The position numbers and the translations under genes were made by a program. DNA of 64,000 bases from Thermogutta terrifontis (GTDB lineage: Bacteria > Planctomycetota > Planctomycetia > Pirellulales > Thermoguttaceae): contig NZ_CP018477.1 in NCBI RefSeq assembly GCF_002277955.1, positions 2,563,206 through 2,627,205 on the forward strand, in the 5' to 3' direction. Within the stretch, counting starts at the first letter, position 1. Each line of letters starts with the position of its first letter. Positions 57,927 to 64,000 of the stretch are shown here, piece after piece. The notes under the pieces were generated by a model that worked only from the letters and a program-made list of their open reading frames with translations, was not told the origin of the DNA and searched no databases.

Positions 57927-60032
57927 TTACTGTATTGCAAATGGATGTTGACGATCATACAAAGCGCCAGTGTCAATCCACTCAATCATTATTTGCACAT
58001 CTTTTTGGGATAAGGGTTGCACCTCAGGGTCGTTGGGCCAGGGTTTATACGGTCGGGAAGGCCATTCTCCATCCCACGGTTTTGCCAGGTTTTTAGACAT
58101 CACGTGCCAGACAAGCGAACTTAAACGAGCTGCGCCGGGCACCACGTAAACGGGCGCGGCATCGGCAGCCTCCGCCGAAGACGGAGTATCAGCAGAGCGA
58201 ACCAGCTGCGCGTATGAAAACGCTGGCGACGCTGACACGGGACCAGGATGAGCCGGATCCGCCGATGGAGCCAGCCACGGCCTTGTTCGCGGCGGAGTAT
58301 GGCAATTCAAACAGGACCGTTGAATAATAGGCCAAACGTCGTGTACAAAGTCGGGCACAGTGAGGGAAGCCGAGGGCTCAATCCGTGGTCGATCTTCCCA
58401 CAGGGCGTCAGCCATTCTGTTAAACGGCACACGTTCCGGATCTTCATGACAGCCAATACACCCTTGATGAACGCCGCCCTTGACCCAAAACCATCCGGAG
58501 GTTCGCACATTGATCCCCTGTTCGTCAATCAGTTGGAGTGCCAAGGGAACGTCGGAAGGGACTTCCACCTGGAAAGATCCGTCCGGATATATCGGAATTT
58601 CACCCAGCACGCGGAATGGAAAACGCGGCTGCCGATTGGCGGCGGTTTTCGGATCGGTGATAGCCTGCAAAACTCGCAACTTTTTGATCGAGCCTTTCGG
58701 AAATCCCTGATCTCCCAGGTCGTTGTCGTAAACGCTCAAGCAATAGAGAGTGCCGCAAGACGCGTTGTCATCAACCCCCGAGGATCGGCCGTCGGGAAGG
58801 AGTCGGGGAGCAACTGGCTTGGCCAAGAGTTCGTGGTAACGGGGATCATCGAAGAGCGGCGTCCATGCGCGTGCTTCTAAATCAAAAATACCAAGCGCAA
58901 ACGAACTCCCGCCGGTTCGGGGGCGCCGTGAAACGAGCAGACGCCCATCTGGGAGAGCGCACGGCGAGTGATAGACCCACGCCCGATCTTCGGTAAGGCG
59001 TTGATATGTCCGTAAAGGACGTCTCAAATCGACACATGCAATCTGTCCTGCCCCATCCGGTGTCAATTCGTCGCTTTCTATGAAGACCAATTTTCCGAGC
59101 AGGCCGTGGGGAATGACGGTTGGCATAAGCTTGTACCTGGCTCCGATGCCTGGTAAAAAATTCGCAGGGTCCGTCCCGTCTGTGTTGACCGCCAGGAGGT
59201 CCAAACGCACCTGTGGATCGTGCGGGTATGACGAGCGAAAACTGGCAAAAACAATCCTGCCATCAGGAAGCAGTGTCCCGGGCAGATCGGGTGCATGACT
59301 AACCGTAAGACGTCGAAAATGTGACCCATCCATGCGACAGGAGAACAGAGACGAAACCGCTGTGCCTGTGAGTGCCGATGCTTCTTCGCTCAACACTCGA
59401 AAAAGCGTGATTTGAAACCAGGGAAGCGGGGCATCGAGAATATACTGAGTGGATTGGTAGCTGGGAGATCGACAGTCGCGTGCCTCACGTGTGATTTGCC
59501 GCAGAGTTCGCGTTTCCAGATCGAGCTCATAAATGTTCCAGGGTGCATTAGCCTCAGGTTTACCGGCGAGGAGCAGCTTTTTTCCGTCAAAGAACACATC
59601 TGCTTCGGCCGTAGCAAAAAACGAGGGTAGCAGAATTTCCGGCTCGCGACCCGGCTGAAGAAGCACGAGGCGACATGGCCGATTTACGCCGACCAGAGTC
59701 CCGGGGTACGGTGTGGCGATCAGGTCCCCGCTTCCCTCAACTGCCACCTGTGTCAGTACAATAGGACAAGGGAGATTATCCACCGAAGGGGGGGCTGCCC
59801 TCAGTTGCCCAACTGTGATAACAAAGACGGCCACCCCCGATATCAAAGACCAGCACGGCAAAGGCAAGACACGTGTCTGAAAGATGTGCTGTCGCTTCCA
59901 GATTGGCCTGACCCAACCAGAAATCATGACAAAAGAAACCCAGTTAACGAACAGAGCGTTGACCATCGTGAATGGACTGAGAGTAAAAAGCGATTTTACA
60001 GCCGGACCTTCTTGATTGCAACAAATTGGCAC
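57927..60032 (-). CDS. HzsA-related exported dihaem protein
   Basis: A 701-residue secreted protein that resembles proteins annotated as HzsA-related, after the alpha subunit of hydrazine synthase. A hydrophobic segment (CWSLISGVAVFVITVGQLRA, about residues 60-79) acts as signal. The middle is a TolB-like propeller (LPDGRIVFASFRSSYPHDPQ). Then comes the characteristic IPIYPDGSFQVEVPSDVPLA, GWFWVKGGVHQGCIGCHEDP (haem site at 525) and CLNCH at 574. Start is uncertain: GTG 60032 has AGG upstream, whereas ATG 59927 gives a more compact signal. It is the first gene of the cluster. Hydrazine synthesis itself is not implied. Confidence 0.78.
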   Translation of the reverse strand: MPICCNQEGPAVKSLFTLSPFTMVNALFVNWVSFVMISGWVRPIWKRQHIFQTRVLPLPCWSLISGVAVFVITVGQLRAAPPSVDNLPCPIVLTQVAVEGSGDLIATPYPGTLVGVNRPCRLVLLQPGREPEILLPSFFATAEADVFFDGKKLLLAGKPEANAPWNIYELDLETRTLRQITREARDCRSPSYQSTQYILDAPLPWFQITLFRVLSEEASALTGTAVSSLFSCRMDGSHFRRLTVSHAPDLPGTLLPDGRIVFASFRSSYPHDPQVRLDLLAVNTDGTDPANFLPGIGARYKLMPTVIPHGLLGKLVFIESDELTPDGAGQIACVDLRRPLRTYQRLTEDRAWVYHSPCALPDGRLLVSRRPRTGGSSFALGIFDLEARAWTPLFDDPRYHELLAKPVAPRLLPDGRSSGVDDNASCGTLYCLSVYDNDLGDQGFPKGSIKKLRVLQAITDPKTAANRQPRFPFRVLGEIPIYPDGSFQVEVPSDVPLALQLIDEQGINVRTSGWFWVKGGVHQGCIGCHEDPERVPFNRMADALWEDRPRIEPSASLTVPDFVHDVWPIIQRSCLNCHTPPRTRPWLAPSADPAHPGPVSASPAFSYAQLVRSADTPSSAEAADAAPVYVVPGAARLSSLVWHVMSKNLAKPWDGEWPSRPYKPWPNDPEVQPLSQKDVQIMIEWIDTGALYDRQHPFAIQ

Positions 60033-60166
60033 CTTAATACCTGATCAGAAAAAAGCAAGTAATTCGATAAACTTTCATGATGATCCCCGGTAGCGAGTGT
60101 CGGGTGAACCTGCCACCAGTGTGACAAATCAGGACGGGAAAGAAGTGCTCCTGTAGCAGGGGAGTT

Positions 60167-61276
60167 ATGCGAGAACGGGACTCTAAACTCCGGCGACGTG
60201 TGGCGTGGGAAGCGGCACGCCTGATGTACTTCCGGGAGGAGACCGAATATTATCGCGCCAAGTTAAAGGCGGCCCGCCGAGTTTTTGGCCCCGACGTTCG
60301 GCCGGGAGACCTCCCCAGCAACCGCGAGATTCGCGAACAGATCGAGGCCGTTGCCCGCGCTTTCGAGGGGGAAAAGCGGGTCCAAAAGTTAGGAGAAATG
60401 CGGCTGGAGGCTCTCCGCATGATGCGGTTACTGAAAGAGTTCCGCCCCCGCTTGGTGGGAAGCACCCTCACCGGTCACGTGCGCCGTGGCTCGGACATCG
60501 ATATCCATGTCTTCTCAGACAGCGTGGAAGCGGTCCGGCTAACACTGGAGCAGGCCGGACTGCCCCACGAGGTGATTCGTAAGCGGGTTGTCAAACACGG
60601 GGAGGAACGGACCTACACGCACATCCACGTTTCCGGGCAATTTGAGTTTGAATTGACCGTCTATCCGAGCGAGTTGGTAAACTACCGCTTCAAAAGCTCG
60701 ATCACAGGCAAACCGATGGAGCGCGCGTCAATCGAGGAACTTGAAAAACTGCTTGCCCGCGAGCATCCCCAACTCATGGTGGAGATCGAGTCGGACGACG
60801 CGGAGACGGTTGTGGACCGGTTCCGCGTGTACGAATCCCTCCTGCTGCCGCTGGAGAAGGTGAAAGAAGACCCAAGGTATCACCCGGAGGGTGATGTTCT
60901 TTACCACAGTCTCCAGGTTTTTGAATGTGCTCGGGAAGAGTCCCCCTACGACGAAGAATTTCTTCTCGCAGCTCTTTTGCACGATGTGGGAAAGGCCATT
61001 GACCCCAAAGACCATGTGAAGGCGGGCCTGGAAGCCCTGGAAGGTTTTATTACAGAGCGGACGGCCTGGCTCATCGAGCATCACATGGAAGCTCAGGGGA
61101 TCCTTGATGGAAGCATCGGGGCGCGAGCCCGCCGCCGTCTCGAGGCTTCGGAGGACTTCGACACTTTGATACTTCTTGCCAAGTGCGATCGGGCTGGTCG
61201 GCGGGTGGGCGTCAAAGTTCCGGACCTTGAAGAAGTCTTCGAGTACCTTCGCAGCCTAGAACGCGATTTCCAGTAG
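60167..61276 (+). CDS. Nucleotidyltransferase fused to HD-domain phosphohydrolase
   Basis: A 369-residue cytoplasmic protein. Residues about 70-180 form a pol-beta-type nucleotidyltransferase domain with LVGSTLTGHVRRGSDIDIHV, matching the GSxxxG...SDIDI metal-binding signature. Residues about 225-365 form an HD domain: DVLYHSLQVFECA, LLAALLHDVGKAIDPKDHVK with HD, and IEHHMEAQG. This two-domain order resembles CCA-adding/poly(A)-like proteins but lacks their RNA-binding part and normal length. GGGGAG lies just before the ATG. It might make and destroy a nucleotide-modified product; the target is unknown. Confidence 0.78.
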   Translation: MRERDSKLRRRVAWEAARLMYFREETEYYRAKLKAARRVFGPDVRPGDLPSNREIREQIEAVARAFEGEKRVQKLGEMRLEALRMMRLLKEFRPRLVGSTLTGHVRRGSDIDIHVFSDSVEAVRLTLEQAGLPHEVIRKRVVKHGEERTYTHIHVSGQFEFELTVYPSELVNYRFKSSITGKPMERASIEELEKLLAREHPQLMVEIESDDAETVVDRFRVYESLLLPLEKVKEDPRYHPEGDVLYHSLQVFECAREESPYDEEFLLAALLHDVGKAIDPKDHVKAGLEALEGFITERTAWLIEHHMEAQGILDGSIGARARRRLEASEDFDTLILLAKCDRAGRRVGVKVPDLEEVFEYLRSLERDFQ

Positions 61277-61581
61277 AGACGGTTCACGGCATTCTCCTCA
61301 ACCGCTCAACGATTCAACATGGCCTGATGTCTCGCTCAAAGGGTCATTCAGGTCCGCGGAGGGACTTACGACTCCCAGTCGTCTGGCCTATAATAACCCG
61401 GCCACAGAATTTTCGGGCATTTTAAAGGCGAAGCTTTTTCGCGGCTGCGCTACGCGCTGTAAGTCCATTGGCGCCACCCGGACAGGCGGCCCTCACGATC
61501 CTCCCTCCGAAACCTGAGGCAACCCGTAGGAAATTCGTTCGGACGTGGCCTATCGTCCAAATCCAAAACGGAGAACGGCCC
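61277..61581. promoter_or_regulatory. Upstream region of the right-edge gene, with candidate promoter
   Basis: No gene is supported. TATAAT at 61389-61394 is a perfect -10 sequence; the -35 region 17 bases upstream (ttacga at 61366-61371) matches TTGACA in only 3 of 6 positions. It is the best promoter candidate I see for the gene at 61582. Confidence 0.45.
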
Positions 61582-64000
61582 ATGCTGACTTGGAATTGGC
61601 TCGGTCGAGCCACGAATACCAGCCTTATCCGATTGAGTCGGCTATTACTGATCTGCTTGCTAGCGACGGGCACCGACAGCGCAAGCCAACGTTCGTCGCT
61701 GGCAAGTGAGCCAATAACTCATTTGGAAACGGCCACTGACTCGATCGCGTGGCATCACCCTTTGTATCTAAACTGGGGAGATTACTGGAGAGTACGGATC
61801 CCGATCACAGTCTCCAACACCAGCCAGGAGGATATTCTGGGGCAAACCCTGGCGTTTCGTGTGGTTTCCCCGGAGGAAGCCAACACGTCCGGCGACCAAG
61901 GACCATGGCCGGCATTGCCCATTGCCGGCCGGGAACTGCGTGAAATCCGCGTGTGCACGGAGAACGGTCGAGAACTGTTATGGGGAGCGGTCGATGGTCA
62001 GGGAAGAGTCCTCGGAACGGGCGTCCTGCCAGCGGGTGCGTATTTCGTCATCCCAATAGAGTGCCGTGCCGGCTCGATGACGCGACTTTTTGTCTACCTG
62101 GACAATCCAAAAGCGACTGCCGTGCCGGACCACTGGACCAAACGACCGTTTCTGACCAATGGTGGGATGGAACTCGGAAGCGGCGAAGCACCGCTCGGCT
62201 GGGCCCACGACCCCAGGGACGCTGACCACCAGGCCTACTGGACGAATGATCATCCCCATTCCGGTTCGAAATGTGTGACTACGGTCGTTCGACCTGGTGC
62301 CGCACCGAGTTGGATCGCCACTCGACAGATAGGAATCGCCGCCATTCCGGGTGCGAGATATCGTTTGCGGGCATGGGTGAGGGCTGAGAATGTCCAGGGA
62401 AACGCGGGATGGTACGTGCATGCTGGAAATGAAGCAAACCCAATGATGATTGCCCCAGTATTTTCGGCAGGGGGTGGCACTTACGACTGGAAGGAGATTC
62501 AGGCCGAATTCTCGGCTCCCATGCAGGCAACGACACTGAGCGTGGGCACAGTTCTGTGGGGCACCGGCCAGGCGTGGTTCGATGATGTGTCTCTTGAGGT
62601 CATTGGCCAGTCGCCCTGGATCGTAAAAGTGGGGAGGCCGGAGCAGCGGTTTCTCAAAGAAGTGGCAGCAGAAGAACCCTGGCGAGCGGAAGCGGCGATT
62701 AACGGAGGGTGGCCCTCGCGGATTCACGCGAAGGTGTTTCGATTTGCCGATGAAGAGGCCAGAGATGTTTTGGTGGCGCTGCCTCTGGAACAATTTCGCA
62801 GGAAAAACGAAGGCGTGGACGGCAGCTTTATCGTGCAACACAACTCAGGCATAAAAGAGTGCCTGGTGGTGGGAACGTGGGTCCTGTGGAGCGACGATTT
62901 GCCGGCTGGCTCGGTTTTGCATCGTTATTTGAAGTTAACAGCCGATGACCAACGATCGCCTGCCGAAGGCGGTCATCAGCGTGACTTTGAACGGCTCCTT
63001 TTCAGCGGGAAAAATCTGGTCAAAAACCCATCGTTCGAAGATGGTGAAAAACTGCCCGAGGTTTGGATGCGAGTCGGTGAGGGAGTCACGGGTGTGAAGT
63101 TTTCCGTCGAGGAGAACGCCCCTTTCACTGGAGGGAAACGGCGGTCGGCTCGCTTAGAAGTGAGCAATGACACCAAGCCGGGATGGTACGGCTGGCAGCA
63201 AAAAGTTCCCGTCAAGGCTGGGCGCAATTACTTCGTGGCGGGCTGGCTCAAATGCCAGAACGTCAGCCAAGGTGAAGTCCGGATCCATTTACACTTTCAC
63301 GATGCGCAGGGGCGGCTCACAGCGCAGGGAGCGATGACCAGCATCGGACCAGGAATATCGGGAACGCGAGATTGGACACTACTCAGCGGGGTAGTACGGG
63401 CACCGGCTGAGGCCACCGACATGACGATCCACTTGACGACGAACGTCCCCGGGGTTTTATGGCATGACGCCATTGTGGTGGCTGAAGTCGCGCTGGTCGA
63501 CGCGGCCGAGTGGGAAACCAAGCCCCTTCCCAGTGGCGAATTAGCGTTATGGCAGATGCCGAGTGTCGTCAAAGTCTTTCGGGAAGATCCGCCGGGCCGC
63601 TCGGCGAAGGAACTGTCCCTTTTCGCCGCAAAAGGGGAATGGGAGGCCATCCAATTCGTCGTGAAGTCGCACGATCCGTTGGGCCCAGTGACGGTCGAGG
63701 TCGACCCGCCCAAAAACAATCTCGGTGAAAAACTCGACCAGTTCCAGGTGGCAGTCGTGGGGTTTGTTCCGATCGACCACCCCTCCAACTACTTTCGTTC
63801 CGAGGAGCCCGCCTGGTACAGGAAAATCCCTGCGGGGTCACGAGGAAGTGACGGTTGGGCGGGTTGGTGGCCCGATCCCCTCCTGCCTGCGAATACATTT
63901 GATCTTAAGGCTGAAACAGCCCAGCCAATTTGGATCATCTTCAGAATTCCTCGCGATGCACGTCCCGGTGACTACCGTGGACAGGTTCGGCTTCGCGTGG
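61582..64000 (+). CDS. Large exported carbohydrate-binding-like protein, cut by right edge
   Basis: The frame stays open from ATG 61582 (GGAG at 61570-61573) to the window end, 806 codons without a stop. A signal segment lies at about residues 15-35 (SLIRLSRLLLICLLATGTDS). Two similar beta-sandwich modules follow, each beginning like a CBM4/9-type module: FLTNGGMELGSGEAPLGWAH near 192 and LVKNPSFEDGEKLPEVWMRV near 480. At about 650 comes MPSVVKVFREDPPGRSAKEL and then LFAAKGEWEAIQFVV, which resembles DUF4091/DUF6067-type glycoside-hydrolase-like proteins. The catalytic domain, if any, lies beyond the edge. Confidence 0.82.
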   Translation, partial: MLTWNWLGRATNTSLIRLSRLLLICLLATGTDSASQRSSLASEPITHLETATDSIAWHHPLYLNWGDYWRVRIPITVSNTSQEDILGQTLAFRVVSPEEANTSGDQGPWPALPIAGRELREIRVCTENGRELLWGAVDGQGRVLGTGVLPAGAYFVIPIECRAGSMTRLFVYLDNPKATAVPDHWTKRPFLTNGGMELGSGEAPLGWAHDPRDADHQAYWTNDHPHSGSKCVTTVVRPGAAPSWIATRQIGIAAIPGARYRLRAWVRAENVQGNAGWYVHAGNEANPMMIAPVFSAGGGTYDWKEIQAEFSAPMQATTLSVGTVLWGTGQAWFDDVSLEVIGQSPWIVKVGRPEQRFLKEVAAEEPWRAEAAINGGWPSRIHAKVFRFADEEARDVLVALPLEQFRRKNEGVDGSFIVQHNSGIKECLVVGTWVLWSDDLPAGSVLHRYLKLTADDQRSPAEGGHQRDFERLLFSGKNLVKNPSFEDGEKLPEVWMRVGEGVTGVKFSVEENAPFTGGKRRSARLEVSNDTKPGWYGWQQKVPVKAGRNYFVAGWLKCQNVSQGEVRIHLHFHDAQGRLTAQGAMTSIGPGISGTRDWTLLSGVVRAPAEATDMTIHLTTNVPGVLWHDAIVVAEVALVDAAEWETKPLPSGELALWQMPSVVKVFREDPPGRSAKELSLFAAKGEWEAIQFVVKSHDPLGPVTVEVDPPKNNLGEKLDQFQVAVVGFVPIDHPSNYFRSEEPAWYRKIPAGSRGSDGWAGWWPDPLLPANTFDLKAETAQPIWIIFRIPRDARPGDYRGQVRLRV

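Noticed and set aside
61978-62841. 287-codon minus-strand frame at the right end
   Set aside because: The plus strand holds an 806-codon open frame with signal peptide and repeated modules; this is its shadow.

Overview
The window looks like a chromosomal segment of a Planctomycetota bacterium, most likely of the Pirellulales and perhaps close to the thermophilic genus Thermogutta. This is inferred from family content: exported FG-GAP/UnbV proteins, a DUF1080 fusion, a PmoA-like DUF6807 protein, a Tat-exported Gfo/Idh/MocA oxidoreductase, an HzsA-related haem protein, and FHA/GAF/SpoIIE signalling. Base composition is moderately GC-rich. Genes are on both strands with generous spacers. I saw no rRNA, tRNA or CRISPR array. 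Both window edges cut through genes: a menG/ubiE methyltransferase on the left and a large exported carbohydrate-binding-like protein on the right.

The left third (1-24 kb) is mostly core metabolism and envelope biogenesis: menG, comB, an FHA-GAF-PP2C phosphatase, thrC, dapB, a YhdH-type reductase, proS and a YhaM-like nuclease whose stop codon is the target of an intact IS630-family element. There follow a Gfo/Idh plus FG-GAP pair, rplM-rpsI, a murB/ftsQ-like remnant of the division-wall cluster, pgsA with a CPBP protease, an OmpH/Skp chaperone, an exported RraA-like protein and a MoxR ATPase.

The middle (24-45 kb) has three exported proteins of uncertain role (one PA14/PKD/TPR-like), then a minus-strand set mgtA, a PTS-EIIA-like gene and mnmG. 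Next come a response regulator fused to an anti-sigma-kinase-like ATPase, a PabA/TrpG-type amidotransferase, dapA-pdxJ, an SGNH-DUF1080 fusion, a metallo-beta-lactamase-fold hydrolase behind a strong terminator-like hairpin, an aldo/keto reductase, a DUF6807 protein, a tiny lipoprotein and bacterioferritin.

The most distinctive part is 45.3-60.0 kb. Six tightly spaced minus-strand genes encode only exported proteins: an HzsA-related dihaem protein, a CRTAC1-like FG-GAP/UnbV protein, a ten-haem cytochrome whose N-terminus is a duplicated tetrahaem unit joined to a YVTN propeller and a peroxidase-like end, a Reg_prop-type beta-propeller, and two type-1 periplasmic ligand-binding proteins with no ABC permease or ATPase. 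A 1178-residue TPR/FG-GAP/UnbV protein converges on them. I propose these as components of an extracytoplasmic electron-transfer and ligand-binding system; substrate and function are unknown. The right end holds a nucleotidyltransferase-HD fusion and the truncated exported protein.
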